The notes: generated by a model from the sequence alone, not told the origin. Shown: positions 48,401 to 57,681, counted from the stretch's first letter. The stretch: DNA of 64,000 nt from Corbicula japonica (GCA_038501625.1 JAZAYU010000351.1:186001-250000); one strand, 5' to 3'. Translations and numbers: made by a program.

Positions 48401-51400
48401 TATGTGCAAAATGCATATTTTGCTTAACACAAAATATAAGAAAAAAGGGGCATTACTTGAAATACATTGACAGCAGAGTTATGGGTCTTGTTGGTAATGA
48501 TGTAGAATTTGATGGTGAATATATATTTCAAGTTTCAAGTTGATATCTCAAGTAGTTTATAACTTATGGACCAAAGTGCATATTTTCCTTAACGCAAAAT
48601 TTAAGTGAAAAAGGGGCATAACTTGAAAAATATTTGTAGCAGAGTTATGGGTTTTGTTGGTAATGATGTAGAATTTGATGGTGAATATATATTCCAAGTT
48701 TCAAGTTAATATCATAAGTAGTTTTCAAGTTATGGACCAAAGTGAATTTTTTTGTTTAACGGACGCCGACGCCGACCCCGACGCCGACACCAGGGCGAGT
48801 AGGTTAGCTCCCCTATTCTTCGAATAGTCGAGCTAAAAAGGCATGTCTTGGGAAAACATGTATTTGGTGATAATTTTTTTACATTTCAGTTAGGGTATTC
48901 TGGAAGATTGGAACATTACTACCCATGAACAAGCTCAATCAAACCAAGCCTGAAATATTTTGGTATTTGTCATGTTTGGTGGTTTCTCCTCCAGCTATAT
49001 ACAACTATCTATTATTTTCTCATAACAAATACATGTGTAGGTGATTTTATTATAAATTTAGACTATAATGTAAATTATACCCCGAAGTCCATCATAAGCA
49101 ATATCATCTGCTCAACTTCAGGACATCATTAAATTCATTTCAAGGATTGATGAGACCTTTTCCTGTGATGCACCCCAAATGTTCATGTACATGGTTGCAA
49201 CAATTTACTACAGGCAAACAATACTGCAGGTATTGAAACAGTACTTGGTGATCTAGAAACTACAACACATGTATTGTACAATAGTGTTTGAGAGATAGAA
49301 GATGTACCAATAATCTATCAGAACCAGCCTTTTATCAATATAGCGGAGATTGAATTATCTTAATACAGTGAAGGTGATCATATTTCTGTGAGTTTTAAAA
49401 CTGATTATTTTATTAACCATGCTTTCTCCCCCTCTCTTCTTCTTGACTGTGTGGGGAGGCTGTTTTTTCTGAATGTGGCGATTCCTGATATGCATATTTC
49501 ACCTTTTTTTCAACCTTTTTCACCCACGGTATACCTTTAATCATATGGGTAATCTTAGGTAGATCCAGATCACCATAAATATCCTTGCTTTCGGATCTGG
49601 ATATTATATAAATATCACATCCCATTGGGGGAAACAGTACGAAATGTTAACCCGAGAGAAGTAATGTCAACCGAGGCGTTTCCCCCAATGGGATGTGATA
49701 TTTATTTTATTACACCGAACATTTGTTTTTTTAGAGATCTTGACTATGACCAAATTTCGTTTGGGAACAAAATCAAGCGCCGGAAGTCCAAAATCAATAA
49801 TGCTCAATAAGCGGCTACAAATAATGATCAAAATGCGTTTATCTCCCTTGGTCAATAACGCATGCCTAGAAGTTAATTTGTAATCGGATTTCCAAGATAT
49901 TTATTTTTAGATCCACGCGAGGGTGACATGATGCTGTTGCATATGTGACAGTAGCGATTATCTCCCTGTGACGTCACATTACGCTATATAGTAAACTAAT
50001 CACGTGAGGTGTAATAAAAACAATTTGCCTCTTGGTCAGAAATAATTTAATCAATACAAAAGCCAACAATGTAGATCCTGATCAGGCCCCACAGAAATGC
50101 AGCCTGATCTGGATCTACAGTGTTTGTTCACCATATAAAAGCAATATCCATGGAGTAAAGGGTAAAATGTTTTATACAATACTCCAAATACTACACTTGC
50201 TGTGACTAAGTTAAGATGTCTTAAGCAACAAGGTCAAGATTTCTAAACTTACCAACATTTTCATGTTTATCAGTTGCTATGACGAGGTTTAGATGGCTAG
50301 TCTGCTGCTCTTTACGTGTTGGATTTATGATGAACTTTTCTGTATCCACACAGGAACATCCCACTCTCACTGCACCGACGGGGCCATTCCAGGGTATATC
50401 TGATACCAGCAAGGCTGCTGATGCTGAAAAATAACATCAGATTATGTAACATACAGTAAAACCCCTCTAATAAGACCGCCTATTGGACTGGACAAAAGTG
50501 GTCTTAATAGTGAGGCGGTCTTAATATAGGGGTAAAATATAGTGAAAAACTGTTCAAAGGGACTTTGACGTAGTGGTCTTATTATTGGGTGGGCTTAATC
50601 TTGGGGTGGTCATTATGAAGGCTTTTACTGTACTATGACAAAATGGGGTTTACTGATTTCAAGGTAAGTTTAGATCCTGACTAACTTGTGGAATTATTCA
50701 GTCTTAAAAAGACCCAATGTTTTCTAGATGCATACAGAATGCTTCTCTAACTGAATGGCAAACAGTGCAAACCCTTATCTGACTGCTCAGATGCACAGGC
50801 TAATCTAGATCTACACTGGTCATATCGGCCATAACCCATTTTTGTCCTGGTGCATCACATATTGTTAAAATGTGATAAGACAATAGTTGTGGATCTTATC
50901 AATAGATCTTCTCTTCAAACACCTAATGTTAAAGCATATTTTCTAGGTTCATGCTCATCAGATCTGTTTTCACCCGGTCAAATACCACAATTGCATTTTC
51001 AAACATAAATCTGGTATCAGTGTGTCAGTTCAAGCATCTTGATTATTAAACATGCCCCTTTCAGGCCATTTTAGCCACCAAATGCCCCCAAAATGCCAAA
51101 AATGTGAACTATTTAGTGGCAGGAATTGTCTGACTGGCCTGAGTAGGAATATCTGGTGTTATATTAATAAGTTATTTGCCCATACAATAAACAATTATAC
51201 TGTACTAAGAAAGTGCCCCAGTAATTCTGTGATTGAATCCATTATCTTGGACTTAAGTCGATTTTCAAAGTTTTCAGTTCTATGGACTGGACCTGAGCCC
51301 AAGATCATAAAACTAAATCTGGAGACAAGTCTCAAATCTCAAGCATATGATTGGCTGAAATAGTGACAGGTCGCCATTTCAGCCAATCAGATGCTTAAGA

Positions 51401-54400
51401 TTTGAGATTGGTCTCAAATCTCAGTTTTATGATCTTGGGCCCAATACATGATGCAGTCCACAGTGTGATTTGCAAGGATGGTCAACCTTACCTGCATTAA
51501 TACTTATAACATCTGGATCATGTACTCCGTCTACAGACAGCAAGTTACACGTAATCTGAAACAGTATTTGAAACCATGAGAATTTTAACATTCAGGGCTG
51601 GAGGTTATAAAACTGAGATTGTAAACCAGTCTCAAATCTCAAGGATCTGATTTGCTGAAATGGCGACTGGTTGCCATTTCAGCCAATCAGATCCTTGAGA
51701 TTTGAGACTGGTTTACAATCTCAGTTTTATAACATTGGAAATTCTAACCTAAAGAAAATGGTGCAAGTGGGCGATTTATTACCACAGAATGTTATTTATG
51801 CCTTCTGCATAAATTATGATTCATTTAAACTAAATGACACAACAGTACATGTTTTCTACCTTTCTGGATTTTAACGTTTTCTGATTACTTGGGTTTTTAT
51901 AGTTTATAAGGAAATCTATTGAATTCAAAGTAAATAAACAGGGCACGATAAATCCATTGCCCGGTTCCTGCGGGCTACCGCATTCGACCCTGCGGACTAC
52001 CATCGATTTTGTCACCTTTGACCTCCCGCTGTCAGTCTCACACGCTCTGTTGTATGCTCTCTATGTATTTAACTGAGCGAGAGGATATGGCTAGATTATG
52101 CGGTACTTTAATGTAGATTATGCGGTACTTTAATGTGTTTTCATTCGATCATTACTCTGTCCGGGCTACCAAGCAAAAATCCTGGTAGCATAGTGGAATA
52201 CCAAGTTATTTCAGGTTTTGTTGTGCCCTGATAAAACTATCCATGGATCACCTAAAACTACCTCTGTTTCATGCATACATACAGGTTATTTATACAATTT
52301 TTACAACCTATAATCTCCTGCAGTAATAATGTGGAACCCAGACATCCCGAAAGTTGCCAGACCAAAGGACCTGTATGGTAAAATTTGAGCCGGTCAGACA
52401 AGATTTCTTATGTTATCAGACCGAATGTCAGACAAAAATTTGAACTCCTTATACTTGCAAATAGCCTTATAACATGTTTCGGTCTGACAGAATTTGTTTC
52501 GGTCAGACAGATTTTCACATCTCATCTGACCAAATGTCTGACACATATTTTCAACTTTCGGGAAGTCTGGTCCGAACCCTTGCACCATAATTGAAAGAAA
52601 ACTTCTCAAAGAAAACTTCTAAAAGAAAACTTCTGAACAATACTTACAAGAGTTTCATTGAAGTAATCGCTTGGAAATAAAGATCTTAGGGATCTATCTG
52701 AAAACAAACAAAAAAAAAGATGAGTTATCAAAGTTTATGCCTTAACTCAATGAGACAAGTTTAACAAACCATGTGGAGATCTGTGTAGATAGAGATCACT
52801 ATTACTATTTGAAAGTAATAAATAAACTGTTAAAATTATAAAATTTATACAGCTTAGATGCAAATTTAACGGGTTTTTGCATGTACCTATAACTCTGCTT
52901 GTTAAAATCTCTTTATCTGTGGGTCCTAGTTCCCGTCGCAGGTGGTTGGTGGGTATTCTACCAGCCGCAGCTGCTTTCTGACGGTAGTCTACCTATTATA
53001 AATATGATGAAAAACACAATACTTCAATGAATTAAAAATTTACTATGAGATATAAAATATGTCTCTTCAAATACTGTGTTTGAACTTACTATGAGAAAGA
53101 GTATACATGTATTCATTTGGCTACATGGAGATAATATAACTTATACTCCAAAGGCTTTTATTAACTAAGAGAGGTATTTATTTGGCTATAAGGAGATAAC
53201 ATAACTTATACTCAAAGCGATATGGCTTTTATTCTATAAGTGACCAGTGCAGATCCTGTTCAGCCTACACATCAGTGCAGTCAGATCAGTTTCTACACAA
53301 GAGACTTATATAATCATTAGGTTATTTCTGAACAAGAAATGAATGATGTAGATCCTGATCAGACTGCATGGATGTTTAAGCTGATCTGGATCTGTTTGCT
53401 CATGGGATGAAGGCCATATCCCATGATGTAAGGAGATAACTTACAGTGAGAGGAAGGAATGAAGAGTTTGGCATGGCTTCTGTCTTGCTGGTAATTGCCA
53501 CCAGTACAGCAGTATCTCCACACTGAAATTCAAATTGCATTACATGTTTTAGTTGGGTGATTAAAAAAAGTTGAGGTTTATAGCAAAGAAAACATTTCTC
53601 GGTATCATCTTTAAGTCACGAAAGGGCCATACTTTAATCAAAATGAAAGAGTGATGGTTCTTGGCATACAAACTTGCAATATGATGGCAAAGAAGAGTAC
53701 TAAATTTAAAAGCTTACATAACCCGGTATATAACTTAAGATTTAAGATATATATGAGGCTGCATGCTAACTTCAATCAGAAATATGACACTGACAAACAA
53801 TTGAGTAGTAGACAATACATGTATAATAAATGTATTCATCAATATCTGAGTTTCAAATGTACCAAATTATTCCATGTGCTCAGTCTCAGGAATTCAACAT
53901 AATTAGTTAATCCAGGACTTATTAAATCTAACTAAATATATAATATGTAGCAAATGTTAGTGAATTGGCTTTTGTAATTTATTCCATATATATTGAATGT
54001 GGAAAATATATGTCATGTTAGAATTAGGATCTTTTGACTTATGTACTGGAAATTTTATCAACACATACCTTTGCAACTACAGATCCATCTGCAAACTTTG
54101 CCATACGTCCAAACTCTAAAGTTATTCTGAAAAACAAAGGAAAAAATGATTGTTTAATTCCTGGATTACACAAATATTCATATCTGGATGCACTGGTTGC
54201 ATCTTGGTCAGAAATGACCTAATGAATCCAAAAACAAACAGTGTAGATCCTGATCAGATGGTACGGACGTGCCAGCTGATCTGGATCTATACTGTTCACT
54301 CATGCAATGATGAAAATGAATCTATAGTGTAAAGGGTTAAACATAAAATGAATCAGTTTTGGTTAAAAATCTTATAAAACATAAGCGCAAGTAAACTGTA

Positions 54401-54655
54401 ATGACAGTAGGTCTGGCTGTTCATAAACATTTTCATCTCCGACAGGTCTACTTTTATCGGTCGCGAAATGTGAATACAAAATAATTTTTTGATTCCTTAC
54501 TGTTTGTTCTCAACAACATCGCCCGCAAGGATATTAATTGAAATTGAACATTTCTGATTTAAGAATAAATGACCCGTGTTTTGTCTTAATGTAAGACATT
54601 TCTTTAAAAATCTACAGAATGTCATTTGACTGCGAATTTTCATGGGCGCAGCCAT
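33485..54655 (-). CDS. PNPT1: Polynucleotide phosphorylase, mitochondrial (complete, 23 exons)
   Basis: A phosphorolytic 3'-5' exoribonuclease of mitochondria. Exons in transcription order: 54501-54655, 54069-54126, 53445-53522, 52887-52992, 52648-52697, 51492-51555, 50253-50423, 46160-46346, 45468-45519, 44840-44897, 44407-44503, 43505-43678, 42570-42606, 42227-42293, 41747-41836, 41073-41224, 39664-39799, 38961-39050, 38094-38177, 37180-37286, 36118-36173, 35660-35738, 33485-33637. Phases agree throughout: 2301 nt, 766 residues plus TGA (human about 783). Domains: basic mitochondrial leader ~1-40; RNase PH 1 ~45-225 ('KFADGSVV', '[15 protein letters not shown]'); helical domain ~255-340; RNase PH 2 ~360-590 ('[15 protein letters not shown]', '[12 protein letters not shown]', '[10 protein letters not shown]'); KH ~605-665 with loop 'GIGG'; S1 ~675-755. 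I chose the ATG at 54655 because the leader starting there looks like a targeting peptide; an in-frame ATG at 54742 is the alternative. All donors are GT. Intron 16 holds a 56 bp minisatellite resembling its own donor. Confidence 0.96.
33845..34869 (+). mobile_element. Mariner-like element, deleted, with intact TIRs
   Basis: Terminal inverted repeats of about 38 bp start 'CGAGGGTTGATCAGAAAGTT' and differ at one base. TA flanks both ends (33843-33844, 34870-34871), the mariner target duplication. It sits in the last PNPT1 intron and holds a broken transposase N-terminus (separate entry). At 1025 bp it lacks the catalytic half. Confidence 0.88.
34229..34572 (+). pseudogene. Mariner-like transposase N-terminal fragment, broken
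   Basis: From ATG 34229 an early TGA near 34256 interrupts the frame. It then reads '[18 protein letters not shown]', '[12 protein letters not shown]' and 'DARSGRPS', stops near 34449, and resumes in another frame as '[20 protein letters not shown]' and '[11 protein letters not shown]'. This is the double helix-turn-helix region of mariner-type transposases. There is no DDD/E catalytic domain, so it cannot be active. Confidence 0.8.
35170..35510 (-). mobile_element. Degraded pair of tRNA-derived SINE-like copies
   Basis: Resembles the 10290-10725 pair: ATTGAGCTATCTAGGC and CCCCAAATGG-type junction text recur at about 35175-35290 and 35400-35510, more decayed. It lies in the last PNPT1 intron. 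Confidence 0.5.
35930..36076. mobile_element. TTAA MITE fragment
   Basis: AAGATCTACACTG, ATGAATCTAAAAGCAAACAG and a worn second module. 40 bp from PNPT1 exon 36118-36173. Confidence 0.5.
36222..36682. mobile_element. Hairpin-headed element, copy A (intact hairpin)
   Basis: 36229-36368 is a long hairpin with 'ATATCACATCCCATTGGGGG' and its exact inverted copy. It is followed by a unit from TTATTACACTGAAC (about 36371) to GAGGTGTAATAA (36682), whose ends are inverted. It lies in a PNPT1 intron, about 50 bp upstream of exon 36118-36173. Copy B is 49606-50018. Confidence 0.8.
37372..37470. repeat. Hairpin-family copy, second arm deleted
   Basis: Left arm GCCCAAGATCATAAAACTAA through GCCTGAAATGGCGA, then only the terminal TATCTTGGGCC of the right arm. 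It lies about 85 bp upstream of PNPT1 exon 37180-37286. Confidence 0.6.
37635..37717 (+). mobile_element. tRNA-like SINE fragment
   Basis: Contains an A-box-like GGCTAGCTCAGTTGG and a B-box-like GGGTTCGCTCCC about 60 bp apart on the plus strand. The arm stems do not pair well enough for a tRNA gene. Confidence 0.4.
37905..38068. mobile_element. TTAA MITE, right part
   Basis: CTGGATCTACATTG to TTATGGAGCAAAGGGTGA. It ends 26 bp downstream of the donor of PNPT1 exon 38094-38177. Confidence 0.7.
38203..38340. mobile_element. Short TIR element, TACAGTAAAA ends, second copy
   Basis: Starts TACAGTAAAACCTCACTATT and ends GGTTTTACTG. Starts 25 bp upstream of PNPT1 exon 38094-38177. Confidence 0.55.
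38425..38577. repeat. Hairpin-family copy, near-perfect
   Basis: Left end GGGTTGAAGGTTATAAAACT, right end AGTTTTATAACCTTGGGCA. Arms of about 65 bp meet at GCGACTGGACGCC. It could fold into a nearly loop-free hairpin. Confidence 0.85.
38780..38914. mobile_element. TTAA MITE, one-module form
   Basis: AATCCTTTCCTCCATATATA to TATGGATTAAAGGGTTAA in about 135 bp with a single module. Confidence 0.8.
39140..39312. repeat. Inverted repeat hairpin
   Basis: 'ATTTCATATGTGATTTGGGA' at the left meets an inverted copy ending in CAAATCACATATGAAAT. Inner arms share GAACTGTTGCC and GGCAACAGTTC. It lies in PNPT1 intron 17. Confidence 0.75.
39478..39651. mobile_element. TTAA MITE, second module lost
   Basis: TTAACCCTTTACACCATG to ATATGGAGTAAAAGGATAA. 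It ends 13 bp from PNPT1 exon 39664-39799, on the donor side. Confidence 0.75.
39894..40134. mobile_element. TTAA MITE, two modules
   Basis: TTAACCCGTTCCTGTTTAG to TCAAGGAAAGTGTTAA. In PNPT1 intron 16, just beyond the minisatellite. Confidence 0.8.
40206..41065. repeat. 56 bp minisatellite, 15 units, resembling the PNPT1 exon 16 donor
   Basis: Fifteen head-to-tail copies of a 56 bp unit ('CTGGGACTTACCAGGATATC', then TGCCACAAGACAAACTTGTA, then CAAACCACATGA), the first irregular. The array directly abuts PNPT1 exon 41073-41224 on the downstream (intron) side. On the minus strand each unit reads GCAGATATCCTGGTAAGT; the true exon end reads GCTGATATTCTTGTAAGT. Thirteen units keep GTAAGT; the copies near 40415 and 40922 have lost it. 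The unit is not a multiple of three. Confidence 0.92.
42767..43125. mobile_element. TTAA MITE with nested hairpin
   Basis: TTAACCATTTACTAAATG to CATGGAGTAATGGGTTAA, interrupted by the hairpin element 42938-43077. Confidence 0.75.
42938..43077. repeat. Hairpin-family copy nested in a TTAA MITE
   Basis: Oriented oppositely to 38425: GCCCAAGGTTATAAAACTGA at the left and TTTATAACCTTCAACCC at the right. Host MITE sequence lies on both sides (42767-42937, 43078-43125). Confidence 0.85.
43201..43415. mobile_element. TTAA MITE, second module shortened
   Basis: TTAACCCTTTCCTCCATA to TATGGAGGAAAGGGTTAA with about 25 bp missing at the second module. Ends about 90 bp from PNPT1 exon 43505-43678. Confidence 0.85.
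43745..43964. mobile_element. TTAA MITE
   Basis: TTTTACGTTTCTCCATAG to TATGGAGTAATGGGTTAA. About 70 bp upstream of PNPT1 exon 43505-43678. Confidence 0.8.
44085..44165. mobile_element. TTAA MITE fragment
   Basis: GTGAACAGTGTAGACCCTGA and GGTATACACT only. Confidence 0.4.
45052..45294. mobile_element. TTAA MITE, two modules
   Basis: TTAACCCTTTACTCCATA to GTAGTAAAAGGTTAA. Confidence 0.8.
45727..45950. mobile_element. TTAA MITE, right end lost
   Basis: TTAACACATTACTCAATGG then both modules; the terminal TIR is absent. Confidence 0.7.
46018..46112. mobile_element. TTAA MITE, right end
   Basis: CATGGATGTGTCAGC to TATGGAGTAAAGAGTTAA. Ends about 50 bp from PNPT1 exon 46160-46346. Confidence 0.65.
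46380..48836. mobile_element. Large composite repeat element in a PNPT1 intron
   Basis: Ends are inverted: GCTCGGCTATTCGAA near 46403-46417 and TTCGAATAGTCGAGC near 48818-48832. Inside, GTCCATAGGACACGGATGCC at about 46798 resembles the left end of the 23013 element. Then come about eight ~145 bp units marked GTGACCTTGACCTTGGACC, then three ~165 bp units marked GCATATTTTGCTTAACACAA, then a GACGCCGACGCCGAC run. It starts 34 bp upstream of PNPT1 exon 46160-46346. Confidence 0.8.
49528..50165. mobile_element. TTAA MITE with nested hairpin-headed element
   Basis: Left part 49528-49605 (GGTAGATCCAGATCACC) and right part 50019-50165 (CTTGGTCAGAAATAATTTAA to CCATGGAGTAAAGGGTAA) flank the 49606-50018 insert. 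Confidence 0.75.
49606..50018. mobile_element. Hairpin-headed element, copy B (hairpin partly deleted)
   Basis: Nearly identical to copy A over the whole TTATTACAC...GTGTAATAA unit. Within the hairpin the text jumps from GTCAACCGAGGCG to TTTCCCCCAATGGG, losing about 48 bp of the second arm. It is inserted in a TTAA MITE (49528-50165) in a PNPT1 intron. Confidence 0.8.
50452..50632. mobile_element. Short TIR element, TACAGTAAAA ends
   Basis: Begins TACAGTAAAACCCC and ends GGCTTTTACTGTA, with 'GTGGTCTTAATAGTGAGG'-type text inside. A similar element lies at 38203-38340 (TACAGTAAAACCTC...GGTTTTACTG). Both are in PNPT1 introns. Confidence 0.65.
50750..50830. mobile_element. TTAA MITE fragment
   Basis: AACTGAATGGCAAACAGTGC to GATCTACACTGGTCATATC. 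Confidence 0.45.
51297..51445. repeat. Hairpin-family copy, ATGATC subfamily
   Basis: GAGCCCAAGATCATAAAACT at the left, TTTTATGATCTTGGGCCCA at the right. Arms pair around GTGACAGGTCGCC. Its edge is about 45 bp from PNPT1 exon 51492-51555. Confidence 0.8.
51598..51738. repeat. Hairpin-family copy, near-perfect
   Basis: GGTTATAAAACTGAGATTGT at the left pairs with ACAATCTCAGTTTTATAAC at the right. The centre reads GGCGACTGGTTGCC. It lies 43 bp upstream of PNPT1 exon 51492-51555; with the 51297 copy it brackets that exon. Confidence 0.85.
52339..52569. mobile_element. CAGACTTCC-ended MITE, copy 2
   Basis: Starts CAGACATCCCGAAAGTTGCC and ends CAACTTTCGGGAAGTCTG. Flanks GTGGAACC and GTCCGAACC may be a decayed target duplication. 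It lies in a PNPT1 intron about 80 bp from exon 52648-52697. Confidence 0.7.
53222..53430. mobile_element. TTAA MITE, eroded
   Basis: Both modules survive (GCAGATCCTGTTCAGCC; GATCCTGATCAGACTGCATG); termini are poor. Ends 15 bp from PNPT1 exon 53445-53522. Confidence 0.7.
54185..54339. mobile_element. TTAA MITE, right half
   Basis: TTGGTCAGAAATGACCTAAT to TATAGTGTAAAGGGTTAA. In PNPT1 intron 1. Confidence 0.75.
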
Positions 54656-54782
54656 ATTTTTTATTCGGATACATTTCGGTTTTGTAGGCTCATGTTTTGT
54701 CCTACAAAATAACGCGGGATATTTTGAAAAGGAAAAAAACATTTAAGAAATAACAAAATTGAACATTTGAGGTAAATCACGT

Positions 54783-55090
54783 AAGCAAGAGGTCCCGGGT
54801 TCGAGTCCCAGTCAGTGCTTCACATCTTTCTCACCCTGTGACATTTGGTGCCAAACGTGGGGCCGTGATTGCTCGGCCACCAAACTGTATGGCAAAGCAA
54901 ATTCACATAGCTGTCTGGAATTCTAGGACGAATTTCTAAAAGAGTAGTGTATGTCATCGTAAAAATATAGACACTATCTGGCAAGAAGCGACCTGGATAG
55001 CACAGTCAGGAGAGCACTGGCTCCCTAAGCGTGATGTCCCCTGGTTTGAGACTTGAGTGTCAGTAGGATGGTCCTGGCTGGTACTGCGGT
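54783..55090. mobile_element. tRNA-like SINE fragments in the PNPT1-KNTC1 spacer
   Basis: GGGTTCGAGTCCCAGTCAG (a B box) at 54796-54815 is followed by the CACCCTGTGACATTTGG junction seen at 10290-10590. A second plus-strand A-box/B-box-like pair lies at 54990-55090. Both are partial. Confidence 0.5.
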
Positions 55091-55096
55091 ACAGTT

Positions 55097-55885
55097 GATT
55101 GCCCGGTTCCGGAGGATTTGCTAGTTCCGGCTGATTCCGAATATTACTTGCGTATTTCCGGTTGGCACCTGTTGGCGTCGAAATATATGTTGACAATTAT
55201 TTTAGTCAAACATCGATTTATATTTATAGTGATTTTCAGAAACATTGATAAACATTAAGTTTATGAAATAGAAATTCAAAACGTGCCAGGTATGGTAATT
55301 TTGCATCGGTGAGTCATGTTGGAAAACTGAGTTCTATAAATACTCCAGTAACCTACATTCCAAACGTCAATTATGTTGCAAAAGCTGAATCAATTTTGAA
55401 TGTACAATCATTACAGATGGTATTAATACAAATATTGACTGGTTGAAATTATTTATTTGTACAAAATTTGCTGTGCAGGGAGGGTAACCCCCATTGACCA
55501 GTTCCGGTGGATCATTCACATTTATTCATGATTTTTCTTGACTAGGCCCCAAATGGAGGAGCTACTTGCAAACATGTTTGTAATTATAAAAGTTAAAGAG
55601 GAAACAATTTTAATTATTTGTGAATATGTTTATCAGAAAATATCCCAAAAAGAAGTGTTTCCAACACGACTCACTTATGCAAAATTACCATACTTGGCAT
55701 GTTTTGAATTTTTATTTCATTAACTTGATGTTTTTCAATGTTTCTAAAAATCACTACAAATATAAATCGATGTTTGACTAAAATAATTGTCAACATACCT
55801 GTCGCTGCCAATCGGAAATATATGAGTAAAATATATGAGTAATATTCGGAACCCGGAACTAGCAAACCTCCAGAACCGGGCAACC
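55097..55885. mobile_element. Foldback element with ~230 bp inverted arms
   Basis: Left arm 55097-55325 begins TTGCCCGGTTCCGGAGG. Right arm about 55660-55885 is its reverse complement, ending CCAGAACCGGGCAA. The match covers TAGTTCCGG, ATTCCGAATATTACT, TTGACAATTATTTTAGTC and GGTAATTTTGCAT. The middle ~335 bp shows no transposase. Scraps of the same end text occur at 51958-51975 and 56440-56455. Confidence 0.8.
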
Positions 55886-57681
55886 TTCAAAAAACAAGCA
55901 CATGGTTGCTTGTAAAATTGTATAGCTCTGTAGGCAGTTCTTTTAATGCTGGAATCCACACAAGAGCTGCATTTACATCATGAACATTGGTATACTCAAG
56001 ATAAACTTCCAAGGAAACATCCATTGGAGGCTTGATTTTGAGGTGATGGTAGCCTTTAATTACCGAGTTTTGTACATTAATTCTAATCTATTCATTGTGA
56101 TATTTAATGCAGATGTTGACCTCTTGGTATTTTACTTGACGAGAAAAAGTTAAATATGTTTTCACAAAGTGTTGCAGCTGAACCAATGAAAAAATCCCCT
56201 TTGGTGCCCCTAGCTATGATTTTTACCTATGACTCATTTTCCACCGGAAGTGGCAAATGCTCGTCGGAACTAGCTAAATGACAATAGCAATAAGTCAACA
56301 ATTTGCAGACGATTTCTGAATGAAACGTAAAAAACAAAAATCCTATTTTATAAAGGAGATATTTTCCTACTTATATGCCAAAAACATCTTTCCTAGATTG
56401 ACCTTATAAAACATGTTATGTACAAAATATAAAAAATCCACCAGAACCGGACAACCAACTGTAGTTAAATTCACCGCAAAATTAGAATAATAAAAATAGC
56501 TTTCATGTTTCTACTTTCTATACCACGAAAAACTATCACATTTCAAGTCAGTTTTTAAGTCGCTAACTATAGGATAATTTAAAATATAGTATAATTAATA
56601 GACACATAGAGCACATAACAAGCAAAGCATCTCAAATGGTTAGATTCATTATGAGAAACCTGTCCATCAGTTGCTAAAGAAAGAGCTTCACAAAACCAAA
56701 GTAAAACAGTTGAATAAGTAAAAAATAACACAGTGAGATGTAATAAACCATTAATCCCCTGGAACCAAAAACTGTAAAATGCTTTATTTTGCGAGGTCAA
56801 AATTTCACAATTATTTTTTTTTAAATCTGCTATTTTCTTTATTCACATATTTATGAATTTGTGATGTCATTACACTCAAAACCAGAAGTATAAAAGTATA
56901 ATTTTTAAACTTTATCTTAAAACACTTGTAAACGGTACAGGCATCTACCATTGTCCTAAATGAGCTATCGGGCAATTTACTTTCAATAAACATAATATTG
57001 TTATGGGGATAATGTAAGATGTTTTTGTTTAGGTGTGAAACATAACAAACAGTGCTTACAATAGTCTAGTATATTGTTTCCTGTTTTAGGTTTGAGAATA
57101 ACATCATTGTGCCATATATAGAGAACATGTTTGGAATAAATTAAATTGGACCTTCTCATACGGCACTTTGTTTACTTGACATATAAGACACAGTTATCTC
57201 CCTTGCTTGGTACCCACATACAGAATAAATATGAAAACTTAACATAATTTAAGGAAACAACATAATTTAAGGAAACAATTGTTTATATTTTTTGCCAATA
57301 TATTTAAAATATTAACTCCAATATAAATAAATGGTGGCGTTTGACAGTTTTATTAACAGTTCTATTTTCATTCAGTTGCCTATTTGTGGATATACTTATT
57401 TTTTCGAATAAACGTACATCATTCATTCGGGGTATTTATGAATTCTAGAGGTAAGCGATTCACGAACATTAGCAAAAATAAAACTAATGCAAATGAAACC
57501 AGTTCTACAGTAGTGTCTTCTAAATCATCACAAACCTCCACTGGTCATCCTTACATCCCTTTTCATCTTACCTTTTACAACAACACTGCAAATGCTTCAG
57601 CATCATCCTTCTATACGTAACTATTGTTAAGGGATGCTATAAAATTAATTTGGTTATGATTAATGTTATATTTAATTTCAG

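Larger units (their letters stand above)
54656..57681. promoter_or_regulatory. Spacer between divergent PNPT1 and KNTC1
   Basis: The two genes are transcribed away from each other, so promoters and 5' UTRs of both should lie here. I see no clear TATA box or CpG-rich block. The stretch holds tRNA-like SINE pieces (54783-54850, 54990-55090) and a long-TIR foldback element (55097-55885), so the core promoters are more likely right beside each gene. The role is inferred from arrangement only. Confidence 0.4.

Noticed and set aside
36222..50018. Protein-coding reading of the conserved frame shared by 36232-36519 and 49667-49855
   Set aside because: Conservation reflects two copies of one mobile element; the frames run through hairpin arms and match nothing known.
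54656..54742. Longer PNPT1 start at 54742
   Set aside because: It adds 29 residues before the Met whose following sequence resembles a mitochondrial leader. Not excluded, only less likely.
57384..57620. Plus-strand 78-codon frame upstream of KNTC1
   Set aside because: No homology or splice support joins it to the KNTC1 start at 57686; it may be 5' leader or intron.
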